DNA of 64,000 nt from the NCBI RefSeq assembly GCF_039525805.1, contig NZ_BAAAHZ010000014.1; one strand, written 5' to 3'. Made by a program: the position numbers and the translations under genes. This stretch comes from Dietzia natronolimnaea. Its GTDB lineage: Bacteria > Actinomycetota > Actinomycetes > Mycobacteriales > Mycobacteriaceae. Positions 55,504-62,876 of this stretch are shown in pieces (the first letter of the stretch is position 1; each line of letters opens with the position of its first letter). The notes beneath the pieces are model-generated. The model was given only the letters and a program-made list of their open reading frames with translations, ran no database searches and had not been told where the DNA came from.

Positions 55504-55740
55504 ATGGGCATCGACACGCAAAACTCACCCTCAGGACTTATCGGCAAAGTATTCGTCGTAGGCTCTGAGACGGTCCCGCGAGTTGCCCGAGAAGTCGAGG
55601 CCGAACGCAAGGCGAGCTTGAACCGCACGCAGTACATGCGCCGGATCGAGGAGGTCCAGGGGCTCACGTGGCATGAGCGCCGCAAGCTCGAGATAGAACG
55701 CATGAAGGAACGCCGCACGGGTGAGGGTGCGGCGTCGTGA
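55504..55740 (+). CDS. small basic protein
   Basis: A 78-residue protein, MGIDTQNSPSGLIGKVFVVG, with a charged helical C-terminus (ERRKLEIERMKERRTGEG). No family known. It reads rightward and alone, so support is from coding character only. Confidence 0.55.
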   Translation: MGIDTQNSPSGLIGKVFVVGSETVPRVAREVEAERKASLNRTQYMRRIEEVQGLTWHERRKLEIERMKERRTGEGAAS

Positions 55741-55761
55741 CTGTTTAGATTCTCCGGTAGT

Positions 55762-56145
55762 TTACGCGGGCACTTCCACGCACGCTATCTCGTGCACATA
55801 ACTGGCGACCGTATCGAGTGCGGTCCCGTGCAGCGCTTCGAGCTTGCGGCGATTGAACCGCGGGGCCTCTTCGAGCAAGTAGCGCCGGCCCCGGTCGTCG
55901 AATACCGCGTACTGCTCCCCATACTCCGTCAGCAGCACCGGGCGCACCGATACGTAATAACCCGCCGGGTGACTCTTGCCGGTGAAGTAGCTTGTGCCGG
56001 CCTTGCTGTAGTAGAGATACAGGTGCAGGGCGTCCTCTTCGCCTTGTAGGCTCGGTGCCGAGTAGTACCAATCGTGCTCACGGTGTTTGTCCAGCTCGCG
56101 CAATAGTTCAAGTTTGATAGTTGATTGAGTTGTAGCTGTACTCAT
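55762..56145 (-). CDS. hypothetical protein under a shared-type promoter
   Basis: A 127-residue protein, MSTATTQSTIKLELLRELDK, with many aromatic residues (HLYLYYSKAGTSYF). The promoter TTGCAT-17-TATAAT and the GCGGAGACAACTACAAATG leader make it likely to be expressed in the lysogen. No family known. Confidence 0.7.
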   Translation of the reverse strand: MSTATTQSTIKLELLRELDKHREHDWYYSAPSLQGEEDALHLYLYYSKAGTSYFTGKSHPAGYYVSVRPVLLTEYGEQYAVFDDRGRRYLLEEAPRFNRRKLEALHGTALDTVASYVHEIACVEVPA

Positions 56146-56181
56146 TTGTAGTTGTCTCCGCTTATTGTTTACTACTCTTCT

Positions 56182-56210
56182 ATTATATAAATTGCTGTAG
56201 TATTATGCAA
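56182..56210 (-). promoter_or_regulatory. promoter of the shared prophage type (copy 2)
   Basis: Minus strand: TTGCAT, 17 bases, TATAAT, the closest to consensus of the four, with TTATCCACA (56237-56245) upstream in opposite orientation. Confidence 0.75.
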
Positions 56211-56236
56211 GACTTTTATGCGCTAATCGCACGAAG

Positions 56237-56245
56237 TTATCCACA
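56237..56245 (+). promoter_or_regulatory. TTATCCACA box (DnaA-box-like)
   Basis: Perfect match to the DnaA box consensus TTATNCACA. It lies between a promoter and the replication-relaxation-like gene. Confidence 0.5.
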
Positions 56246-56263
56246 GTTTGGCCTCTGTCGCGT

Positions 56264-56980
56264 TTAGCTTGTCCACACCTGCGGAAAACTCTCAGCAGTC
56301 ATCACCGCAAATAGCTGCCGCGCACTCTCCGGCATCTCCCGGATTATCGAGTTGAGCTCGCGCTCGCGCTCCTCATCGATCGCCACAAACACGACCCGCG
56401 GGAACGGCAGCCCCGGAAACTCATCAGCCCACGCCCTATATGCGTGCCTATACCGCGCTAGCTTGTCCGTAATCTGCTTGCGACGCTCCGTGGCCATATC
56501 CACCTCGACCCAGATGCGCCGCCGCGCTTGTGCCGCTCTCACGTCCGCGAATATGTACAAGTCCGGCGTGAGCAACACCCCGCCCGCTACTTGGTGACAG
56601 TCCGGCTCAGTGACGACCTCATTTATGCGGATATGGCCCGCTCGCTCTGCTTCGACCGTATGCACGTAGACCTCAGCTATGGCGATGCGGTGCATATCAA
56701 TCGAGCGCAGCGGGGTATAGCGACCCTCGCGCCGCAGGAACGCCCAGCCCTTCGGGCCGAGCTGGTAAACGTATTGCCCGGAGCCGCCAGCCCATCCGCC
56801 GACGGTGCGGGGGCTCAGTCGCCGAAGCAGGCCGGCGTTAGTCAAACGAAGTAGCACCGCACTACTAGGTGACTTGCTCTGATTTTCGGCGAATTCGATG
56901 GCGCGGATTTGCGCCGCCGTGGCCAGCCCAAACCTCCCCACCAAGCGCAGAATCCGCACGTCGCGCGGCGAGATGTTCAT
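56264..56980 (-). CDS. replication-relaxation-like protein
   Basis: A 238-residue winged-helix protein in the style of actinobacterial mobile-element replication-relaxation proteins: ISPRDVRILRLVGRFGLATA, LRLTNAGLLRRLSPRTV, and the later ARRRIWVEVDMATERRKQIT and DKLARYRHAYRAW segment. I start at the ATG at 56980, but the frame is open to 57142 and the start is uncertain. Perfect DnaA-type boxes lie on both sides. Confidence 0.7.
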   Translation of the reverse strand: MNISPRDVRILRLVGRFGLATAAQIRAIEFAENQSKSPSSAVLLRLTNAGLLRRLSPRTVGGWAGGSGQYVYQLGPKGWAFLRREGRYTPLRSIDMHRIAIAEVYVHTVEAERAGHIRINEVVTEPDCHQVAGGVLLTPDLYIFADVRAAQARRRIWVEVDMATERRKQITDKLARYRHAYRAWADEFPGLPFPRVVFVAIDEERERELNSIIREMPESARQLFAVMTAESFPQVWTS

Positions 56981-57108
56981 AATCACATTGAACGACGAGC
57001 AAGCCGCCGCCGTCAACCCCGTGTTTGCGCTGTTCAGACCCAGTGTTGCCCCGTAGCGACGCCCAATGCTAGACCGTAGCGGTGACCGTACCTCTATAAA
57101 CGCCCCAG

Positions 57109-57117
57109 TTATCCACA
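57109..57117 (+). promoter_or_regulatory. TTATCCACA box (DnaA-box-like)
   Basis: A second perfect TTATCCACA, 20 bases before the -35 of a shared-type promoter. Together with the box at 56237 it brackets the replication-relaxation-like gene, a candidate replication origin area. Confidence 0.5.
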
Positions 57118-57136
57118 ACTCGGTCAACAATTGGTC

Positions 57137-57165
57137 TTGCAAAATATTTTTTTCAAGCGCATACT
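57137..57165 (+). promoter_or_regulatory. promoter of the shared prophage type (copy 3)
   Basis: TTGCAA, 17 bases, CATACT on the plus strand, likely start of the early rightward transcript. The leader to the ATG at 57268 is about 95 bases. Confidence 0.7.
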
Positions 57166-57267
57166 ATTTACATACAACCAACGCGGGGCAGCAAATTACC
57201 GCACGCGTCATACGAGTTGTGTGTAGGGATATCAAAACTAACGGGGAGAAAGCGCGAATGAAGCAGC

Positions 57268-57525
57268 ATGACTAAGTGGCTAGTACCCAAGAAGCAAAAG
57301 GGAACGCACGGCACGCGAGTCAGCCTCCGAATCGATTCAGTCGTTGCAGAAGCGGTAGAACGCGTAGAGCAGCGAGTAGGGCGTGACGAGGACGGCAAAC
57401 GCGTATCGCGTAGCACCATCTACCTCACTGGGGCCATGAAGCTCCCAGAGGTCAGAGAAGAAGTAAACCGAATCAAGAAGGAGAAGAGAGGTGAGCGGAG
57501 ACAACCAACTACAAGCACCGGCTGA
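57268..57525 (+). CDS. ribbon-helix-helix-like small protein
   Basis: An 85-residue basic protein. The segment TRVSLRIDSVVAEAVERVEQ, a short strand then helices, followed by SRSTIYLTGAMKLPE, resembles ribbon-helix-helix regulators. First gene after an early promoter and overlapping recT by 35 bases. A regulatory role is inference. Confidence 0.62.
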   Translation: MTKWLVPKKQKGTHGTRVSLRIDSVVAEAVERVEQRVGRDEDGKRVSRSTIYLTGAMKLPEVREEVNRIKKEKRGERRQPTTSTG

Positions 57526-58387
57526 CGATCTCAGCCAAGAGCGGCTCAGCGAGCAAACTATGAGTCGCTACGAGGCAGACAACGGCTCAGCACTGGCTAT
57601 TCGTTCCCTCGACGACATCAGTCGACTCTCGAAGATATTCATCCAGAGCGGTATGATGAAGGGCGACAAGAGCGTCAGCCAAGCCCAGCAGGTTTACCAG
57701 GCCGGAGTTAAGATCATCGCTGGCGTCGAGTTCGGCATCCAGCCCTTCGCCGCAATACGCGGGATTAATATCATTAACGGCAACGCCGAGATGAGTGCGA
57801 ATCTCATGGCAGCCAAGGTCAAGAAGCACCCGAAGTACGACTACCGCGTCAAGCAGTGGGACACCACGGGCTGCGTGATCACCTTTTTCGAGATCCCCTA
57901 TCCAGGTGCGCCGCGCGATCAGTGGGACGAGCTCGGCGATTCATCCTTCAACGAAGATGATGCCAAAGCAGCTGGCTTACTTGGAAATCAGAACTGGCGC
58001 AAGTTCCCACGCAACATGTACTTCGCTCGAGCGATCAGCAACGGCGTGCGCATATACACCCCAGACGTCTTCTACGGCGCTCCTGTGTACGTCGAGGGCG
58101 AGATCAGCGGCGAGTTCGAGTCGAAGTCAGACGAGGCACCGGAAGCTACTCCCCCAGCGAAGCCAAACAAGGCAGAAGCCGTCGAAGGCGAAGTAGTGAT
58201 CGGTGACGAACCGAGCGACCCACTCGAGGACAAGCTCGACCGCATTGCCGAGCTCAGTGAAGAACTCGGGCACGGCCCAGATTGGTTCGTAGCGGTCTCG
58301 GAGAAGATCAGGAACGAAGCGGACGCCGACAAGATCCTGCAGAAGCTCCAGGAGACTAAGGCCGAGAGGTTGATGTCAGATGACTAG
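57491..58387 (+). CDS. recT: RecT-like single-strand annealing recombinase
   Basis: A 298-residue protein that anneals DNA strands in phage recombination. The RecT core is clear: IIAGVEFGIQPFAAIRGINI, NGNAEMSANLMAAKVKKHP and NWRKFPRNMYFARAISNGVR. An acidic C-terminal tail follows (DPLEDKLDRIAELSEELG). GTG start within the previous gene's end. No partner exonuclease (RecE type) is seen nearby. Confidence 0.88.
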   Translation: MSGDNQLQAPADDLSQERLSEQTMSRYEADNGSALAIRSLDDISRLSKIFIQSGMMKGDKSVSQAQQVYQAGVKIIAGVEFGIQPFAAIRGINIINGNAEMSANLMAAKVKKHPKYDYRVKQWDTTGCVITFFEIPYPGAPRDQWDELGDSSFNEDDAKAAGLLGNQNWRKFPRNMYFARAISNGVRIYTPDVFYGAPVYVEGEISGEFESKSDEAPEATPPAKPNKAEAVEGEVVIGDEPSDPLEDKLDRIAELSEELGHGPDWFVAVSEKIRNEADADKILQKLQETKAERLMSDD

Positions 58388-58529
58388 CACCGACCGCTGC
58401 ATCATCTGCCTCAACGACACTCACGACCACAACGCAGACGGCGTATGCGACCAGTGCGTGTATATACATCGAACTGTCTACCAAGAGGTGCTCGCATTAG
58501 TGAGCCCGGTGGACGGAGCGACAACTTAA
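58380..58529 (+). CDS. small zinc-finger protein (49 residues)
   Basis: Starts at an ATG overlapping the recT stop. It reads MTSTDRCIICLNDTHDHNAD with a second pair in VCDQCVYIHR, a four-cysteine zinc site. It ends in DGATT at a TAA. The overlap and cysteine pattern support a real gene. Confidence 0.75.
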   Translation: MTSTDRCIICLNDTHDHNADGVCDQCVYIHRTVYQEVLALVSPVDGATT

Positions 58530-58549
58530 CGCGGTGCTCAGCACCGGAG
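58527..58549 (+). repeat. stem-loop leader repeat, copy 1
   Basis: A 23-base sequence centred on GGTGCTCAGCACC (stem GGTGC/GCACC), identical to 58729-58751. It begins with the previous gene's TAA and ends in CGGAG, where a ribosome site would be. Confidence 0.8.
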
Positions 58550-58728
58550 AACGAATTACAAAGTTACGAGCGATGTGGACACTGCTAAGAAGCGAGCACT
58601 TCATACTTATAACGCCCAAAGGCTATCACTCGACAACACCACGATTCGGCCACAGTCGCTTTTGGCGTGAGGCGCAGGAGCGGTTTAACGGTATGCGCAA
58701 GTACGCAGACAAAGAACAAGAAAATTAG
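58534..58728 (+). CDS. small basic protein, start uncertain
   Basis: The frame from the GTG at 58534 gives 64 residues, but this GTG lies inside the leader repeat. An ATG at 58573 (MWTLLRSEHFILITPKGYHS) gives 51. By analogy with the second repeat copy, an ATT nine bases after the GGAG could also be the start. The C-terminus is FWREAQERFNGMRKYADKEQ. No family known. Confidence 0.5.
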   Translation: MLSTGERITKLRAMWTLLRSEHFILITPKGYHSTTPRFGHSRFWREAQERFNGMRKYADKEQEN

Positions 58729-58751
58729 TAACGCGGTGCTCAGCACCGGAG
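58729..58751 (+). repeat. stem-loop leader repeat, copy 2
   Basis: Exact copy of 58527-58549, here followed by GAACCCATG so that CGGAGGAA is the ribosome site of the 58758 gene. The stem GGTGC/GCACC lies just upstream and could tune translation. Confidence 0.8.
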
Positions 58752-58757
58752 GAACCC

Positions 58758-59297
58758 ATGGCGCAAGGCGTCAAGAAAATCAACGAGGCGAGATTCGCCG
58801 AGATCAAGCAACACATCATCAAGCACGGCATCGAGTCGGCGACCGCGAAGTGGCCTGGCTACAACCGCCGCACCTTCGCGAGTATCAGCAAGCAGCCTGA
58901 CTACAAGACCTGGCGGGATAAGCGACGCACTAAGGCCCAGAAGTCGGCACCAGCTGCCAAGGCCGTAGCAGCGCCCCAGGCGCTCGAGAGCGTCGCTCCC
59001 CCACAGTCTGTCACCACTCCACCGAAGAAGCCCGGACACGGTCGCACAGTCCACAGAGTTGTTACCCGGCTCGGCACTAACGACGACGTCACCCGCGAGG
59101 AGTTCGACCGCGTCACGGGCAACATGGCGTCTCAGATGAACACCCTCAAGCTGCGCTGCGAGAACTTACGTCGGGACGTAGACATTCTCCTAAAGGAAGA
59201 CGCCGCGTACCGCGAGGCAGAGATCCTGTTGCGGGATAAGAGCGTGAACTCACCGTGGGAGCGCGTGAAGCGGGCGGTCAAGCGAGGGCGTCGGTAA
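58758..59297 (+). CDS. hypothetical DNA-binding-like protein
   Basis: A 179-residue basic protein. The N-terminus (FAEIKQHIIKHGIESATAKW then PGYNRRTFASISKQPDYKTW) looks like a helix-turn-helix. A Pro/Ala linker and a coiled C-terminal part (LKLRCENLRRDVDILLKED) follow. Its stop overlaps the next start (TAATG). Function unknown. Confidence 0.68.
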   Translation: MAQGVKKINEARFAEIKQHIIKHGIESATAKWPGYNRRTFASISKQPDYKTWRDKRRTKAQKSAPAAKAVAAPQALESVAPPQSVTTPPKKPGHGRTVHRVVTRLGTNDDVTREEFDRVTGNMASQMNTLKLRCENLRRDVDILLKEDAAYREAEILLRDKSVNSPWERVKRAVKRGRR

Positions 59298-59497
59298 TGC
59301 CAGGCACGAAGTCGGGCGGCAAGAAGGCTGCCCTGACCATCAAGGAGATCTATGGCAGAAACTTCTACCGTGAGATCGGCACCGCCGGTGGGCGCGTCCG
59401 AGGTGTGAAGGGCTTCGCAGTCAACCCAGAGCTGGCACGGATCGCTGGGGCTAAAGGTGGCCGAATTAGTAGAAGAAGTAAGAAAGGAACAAAATAA
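59297..59497 (+). CDS. small KGG-motif protein
   Basis: A 66-residue basic protein with KGFAVNPELARIAGAKGGRI, resembling the KGG stress-protein repeat (Con-10 type). Junctions with both neighbours are TAATG-like overlaps. Role unknown. Confidence 0.68.
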   Translation: MPGTKSGGKKAALTIKEIYGRNFYREIGTAGGRVRGVKGFAVNPELARIAGAKGGRISRRSKKGTK

Positions 59498-60408
59498 TGA
59501 CGAAGTTCAAAGTAGGTGATCAAGTACGAGCTGTCTCGCAAAGCCACGGGTGGGGCAAGGTGTCTAAAGGTGATGCGGGAGTAGTTTCCCATACGACCAA
59601 AGCTGCGGGCAACGAAGGGTATCGAGTCAACTTCCCACGACATCGCTCCTGGAACGCTAGCGAATCTGATCTTGAACTAGTGGCCGAGGGAGGTGATTTT
59701 CAACCACATCACCGCAAGACTTACAAGCAACTCAAAGACTCCGTCACAGTCAAGAAGAACGCCCTCTGGCAGGAAGCCTGCGACGACGGGACCCAGGAGT
59801 ACGTCCTCCTCGACGAGTCCTTCAACCGGGACCCGCGCCAGACTCAGCGCATATACGACCGCTCTCTAGTCGAAGACGACCCGAAGCACTTCGTCGAGGT
59901 GTTCAAGGTGACGCCTGAGTTCATGACTCGGGAGGAGTTAGATCAGTGGGAGAGCTTCAAGAAGCGTGGGAGCCGTCCGGCCAAGAATATCCCCGACTTC
60001 CCCATGGTCACGACGCCTAGCTGCGAGGACGTGGTCGACGTGTTCGGACCGCGGCCGAAGCGCTACTCCAGCATGAGCGATGCAGTGCTCACTAGGTTCG
60101 CTGGCGTTTGGAACTCGAGTCGGAGCATCGACTCAGTAGCGCGCAAGTTGAAACTTAAGCGCAGCACCGTTCTCACTTACCGAAGCGCGGCTCAAGAGCG
60201 CGGTGTCGAGCTAAAGGAGATGCGCGACATAAAGGGCGGGAGTTCGCAGAGCCACAAGAAGCCCGTCGCCAAGGCCTACCGAGACTTCTACGTTGCCTAT
60301 AAACGCAATGGCAGCAACCTGAGGGCCACTGTCAAAGAGTGCGGCGTCAAGACGACCACTGGCTACTCATACCTGAGCGTGCTGCGTCATCACGGATTCA
60401 AGGTCTAG
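59497..60408 (+). CDS. helix-turn-helix protein with SH3/KOW-like N-terminus
   Basis: A 303-residue protein. The N-terminal KFKVGDQVRAVSQSHGWGKV segment resembles SH3/KOW-like barrels. The C-terminal part has two helix-turn-helix-like stretches (SIDSVARKLKLKRSTVLTYR and NLRATVKECGVKTTTGYSYL). It ends four bases before the recombinase start. A regulator or recombination directionality role is possible but unproven. Confidence 0.65.
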   Translation: MTKFKVGDQVRAVSQSHGWGKVSKGDAGVVSHTTKAAGNEGYRVNFPRHRSWNASESDLELVAEGGDFQPHHRKTYKQLKDSVTVKKNALWQEACDDGTQEYVLLDESFNRDPRQTQRIYDRSLVEDDPKHFVEVFKVTPEFMTREELDQWESFKKRGSRPAKNIPDFPMVTTPSCEDVVDVFGPRPKRYSSMSDAVLTRFAGVWNSSRSIDSVARKLKLKRSTVLTYRSAAQERGVELKEMRDIKGGSSQSHKKPVAKAYRDFYVAYKRNGSNLRATVKECGVKTTTGYSYLSVLRHHGFKV

Positions 60409-60411
60409 ACC

Positions 60412-61059
60412 ATGGGACGCGTCATCGCCTACGTCCGCGTCTCGACCGACAAGCAGGACCTCGAGAACCAGCGACACGAGATCGAGCGCTACTGCTGGGT
60501 TCGTGGGCTCGTGGTGGATGAGTGGGACCAGGACATCGCCAGCGGCACCATCAAGGTGCAGAACAGGCGTGTAGGCGGTGTTCTCGAGCGTCTACGTCCA
60601 GGCGACCGTCTCATCGTGAGTGAAGTCAGCCGGATCAGCCGCAGCGCCGGCACTCTGGTTAACATCATCGACGACGCCGTGGAGCGAGGCATCAGCATCA
60701 TCTCTGTTAAGGAGAACATCGAGTTCGATGACGGACTCACCAGCACGGTAATGAAGCTAGGTCTAGCCCTGGCCGCGGAACTCGAACGCAAAATGATCAG
60801 TGCCAGGACGAAGGAAGCACTTGCGCGCAAACGAGCCGAAGGCGTGAAGCTTGGCCGTCCGCGCGGGACGTATCGTCCGGAACATCGGAAGCTGCACGGC
60901 CAGGACGAGGTAATCCTCGGCTACATGCGTAAGCGCGTTCCGAAGACCGTGATTGCCCGGCTGCTCGACACAAGCGTCAGTACATTGCGTCGCTACATTT
61001 CTGATCGTGACTTGGACACAAAATTGCTGCTCGAACGCTTCAGGAAAACGGACGTATAG
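60412..61059 (+). CDS. small serine recombinase (resolvase/invertase family)
   Basis: A 215-residue recombinase with the catalytic serine in AYVRVSTDKQDLENQ and arginines in VSEVSRISRSAGTLV. The long E-helix region (LGLALAAELERKMISARTKE) and a C-terminal helix-turn-helix (IARLLDTSVSTLRRYISDRD) follow. It has the size of resolvases and invertases, not of large phage serine integrases. No invertible segment is obvious beside it. Its role in this prophage is open. Confidence 0.9.
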   Translation: MGRVIAYVRVSTDKQDLENQRHEIERYCWVRGLVVDEWDQDIASGTIKVQNRRVGGVLERLRPGDRLIVSEVSRISRSAGTLVNIIDDAVERGISIISVKENIEFDDGLTSTVMKLGLALAAELERKMISARTKEALARKRAEGVKLGRPRGTYRPEHRKLHGQDEVILGYMRKRVPKTVIARLLDTSVSTLRRYISDRDLDTKLLLERFRKTDV

Positions 61060-61066
61060 AAGAAAC

Positions 61067-61087
61067 GTCTTGAATCGAACTCAAGAC
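61067..61087. other. hairpin resembling a tRNA T-arm
   Basis: GTCTTGA and TCAAGAC pair perfectly around ATCGAAC; on the minus strand the loop reads GTTCGAT, as in a tRNA T-arm. The rest of a tRNA cannot be folded around it. It may be a terminator of the recombinase gene or a tRNA remnant. Confidence 0.45.
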
Positions 61088-61182
61088 ACAGCTACACCAC
61101 ATCCTTGCAAGGTTCGCTAATAAATCGGGCAACTACGCAATCCCTACACGAGGCTACGCACTCACCCACTAACATCACAACC

Positions 61183-61431
61183 ATGGCAAAAGCGACCGAA
61201 ATCGCCCTGTGGATGATCGACCAGTTCAAGGACCGCCAGACCATATCGCAACACACGATGGCCATGGGTATCCGGAAGAACTTTGGCCCAGAGTGGCTGT
61301 ACCGGAACCAAAATGGGAATCCAGCGATTGACCGGAAGGTGCTCGCAGAGTTCCGCAAACTTCGGGATGACTCAATCGAATGGGATCGCTCCACTCAGGA
61401 TTGGCGGGTGAAGCGCCCTAAGCAACCATAA
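61183..61431 (+). CDS. DUF6953-like protein
   Basis: An 82-residue protein, MAKATEIALWMIDQFKDRQT, with the core IRKNFGPEWLYRNQNGNPAI and ending in ERS-type WDRSTQDWRVKRP. This matches the pattern I recall for DUF6953, small proteins of mobile elements. Function unknown. Confidence 0.7.
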   Translation: MAKATEIALWMIDQFKDRQTISQHTMAMGIRKNFGPEWLYRNQNGNPAIDRKVLAEFRKLRDDSIEWDRSTQDWRVKRPKQP

Positions 61432-61461
61432 CGCGCCGCAGAGCGCAAGGAACAACTGAAT

Positions 61462-61674
61462 ATGAACAGCTTCAACGCCTCAGACGAGATCCGCACGGTG
61501 CTCTCCGCGGTGCTCATCGTCTTCGTCACCTTCAAGCTCACCGACGAGATCGACTGGTCCTGGTGGTGGGTACTCGCACCCGTCTGGGCACCGATACTCG
61601 CGGTCCTCGCACTCTTCGTGGTCTTCCTGGCTGCTGCGGGAGTCGACGGCATGCGACGGGAGGGTGACCGATGA
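61462..61674 (+). CDS. small membrane protein
   Basis: A 70-residue protein with two membrane helices (EIRTVLSAVLIVFVTFKL and WWWVLAPVWAPILAVLALFV) and a charged end. Its AAGGAACAACTGAATATG leader belongs to the shared group. Coupled to the next gene by ATGA. Confidence 0.72.
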   Translation: MNSFNASDEIRTVLSAVLIVFVTFKLTDEIDWSWWWVLAPVWAPILAVLALFVVFLAAAGVDGMRREGDR

Positions 61675-61895
61675 CCGAGCGCCGTCTCCCCCTCACCGAG
61701 CGCCCCATCACCAAGGCCCGCAGCGCGTTCATCGAAGCGCTCGTGTCGACCCCTAGCCCCGAAGGCCTGTCTGACTCCGAACTGGAAGGCCTCCTCGAGA
61801 TGTACGGGGACCTGCTCGACGACATAGGACAGCTGGGTGACGATGCGCGGTCCGAGGTCGAGCGACGCGCGGCCTCCAAGGGAGGCTTGCGATGA
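61671..61895 (+). CDS. hypothetical acidic protein
   Basis: A 74-residue protein, MTERRLPLTERPITKARSAF, with an acidic helical core (DSELEGLLEMYGDLLDDIGQ). ATGA overlaps at both ends. No family known. Confidence 0.68.
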   Translation: MTERRLPLTERPITKARSAFIEALVSTPSPEGLSDSELEGLLEMYGDLLDDIGQLGDDARSEVERRAASKGGLR

Positions 61896-62182
61896 CGCCT
61901 GCCTACGCCGCCTACGACCGACGGAACCGTAAGACGTACTTGGTCAACTCGATCCACTGGACCTTCGGGAGCGTGCTGCGCGCTTATCACCCCGACGTGC
62001 CCGACGTCCCCTGGGTGCCAGAGGAGATCGTGGTCACGCTGGACAACGGCAAGCGTCGCAAGTTCTCGTACTACCCCGGCACCACACGGACCGCCAGCGG
62101 TCGGAGGTCCGTCACTCGTGACATTCGAGACATAACCCTGAGCCTCGTTACCCAGGGCGAGCTGCGGGAGATCGTTCCATGA
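61892..62182 (+). CDS. hypothetical phage protein
   Basis: A 96-residue protein, MTPAYAAYDRRNRKTYLVNS, with beta character and ATGA overlaps at both ends. No family known. Confidence 0.66.
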   Translation: MTPAYAAYDRRNRKTYLVNSIHWTFGSVLRAYHPDVPDVPWVPEEIVVTLDNGKRRKFSYYPGTTRTASGRRSVTRDIRDITLSLVTQGELREIVP

Positions 62183-62523
62183 CCGAGCACCTCACCCCCT
62201 CCCCCGACTTCGACGACATCCCACGCCGCAGTCCCAGCCTCGAGATCTACATCCACGGCGAGCCGATCGAGCTCACTTGGTACAACACCAAGTACGTCAT
62301 CTACTCCGACGACACCTACAGCGCCATGGCTCACGTGAAGATCGACCAAGACGAGGGACCCACCACAGTGCACTTCGACAGCCTCTCGCTCATCGAGGCG
62401 CTGATGAAGGAGGACTACCCGGGGTCTATCTACCCAGAGCCAACCAGGGAAGTGCTCGCGCTCTACTACCAGTACCAGTCGTACCGATTGGATCAGGACC
62501 TACTCTCGCTGCGCGACGAGTAA
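62179..62523 (+). CDS. hypothetical acidic phage protein
   Basis: A 114-residue protein, MTEHLTPSPDFDDIPRRSPS, rich in Tyr and acidic residues. It ends the run of overlapping genes that starts at 61462. No family known. Confidence 0.66.
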   Translation: MTEHLTPSPDFDDIPRRSPSLEIYIHGEPIELTWYNTKYVIYSDDTYSAMAHVKIDQDEGPTTVHFDSLSLIEALMKEDYPGSIYPEPTREVLALYYQYQSYRLDQDLLSLRDE

Positions 62524-62565
62524 CTAAGCAATTAATCGCGCGATAGGCGCGGGAGACAACTGAAT

Positions 62566-62817
62566 ATGAGTACCACCGAAACCCCCAAGAAGCCCCGCCA
62601 CCACCCACAGTCAACGCACGCGCGCATCCTCAAGCTGTTGCAGAAGCAGCGCTCAGCGACGAACCGGCAGCTGAACGCCATCACGTTCCGATTCAGCGCA
62701 CGAATCCACGACCTCCGCAGCGAAGGCCACGTCATTCGTACTGAGCGGGAGCACGACGGGCTGTATCGCTTCTACTACGTCGGCCTCATCGATGAAGAGG
62801 ACGGCGCTAACACGTGA
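62566..62817 (+). CDS. winged-helix-like small protein
   Basis: An 83-residue protein with a likely winged helix (THARILKLLQKQRSATNRQL through RFSARIHDLRSEGHVIRTE). Such small proteins are frequent in phage early regions. The leader GGGAGACAACTGAATATG belongs to the shared group. Regulatory role inferred. Confidence 0.68.
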   Translation: MSTTETPKKPRHHPQSTHARILKLLQKQRSATNRQLNAITFRFSARIHDLRSEGHVIRTEREHDGLYRFYYVGLIDEEDGANT

Positions 62818-62841
62818 CTCAAGACTGTCGTATTCAGCCCG

Positions 62842-62847
62842 TATAAT
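62842..62847 (+). promoter_or_regulatory. TATAAT box upstream of the 62877 gene
   Basis: A perfect TATAAT 29 bases before the GTG start, after a short intergenic gap. No clear -35. It suggests independent expression of the next gene. Confidence 0.5.
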
Positions 62848-62876
62848 CGAACTACTACTTGCGGAGGGGGTCCGGC

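Noticed and set aside
61060..61140. A tRNA gene after the recombinase
   Set aside because: Only a T-arm-like hairpin is present; no acceptor pairing, no anticodon arm.
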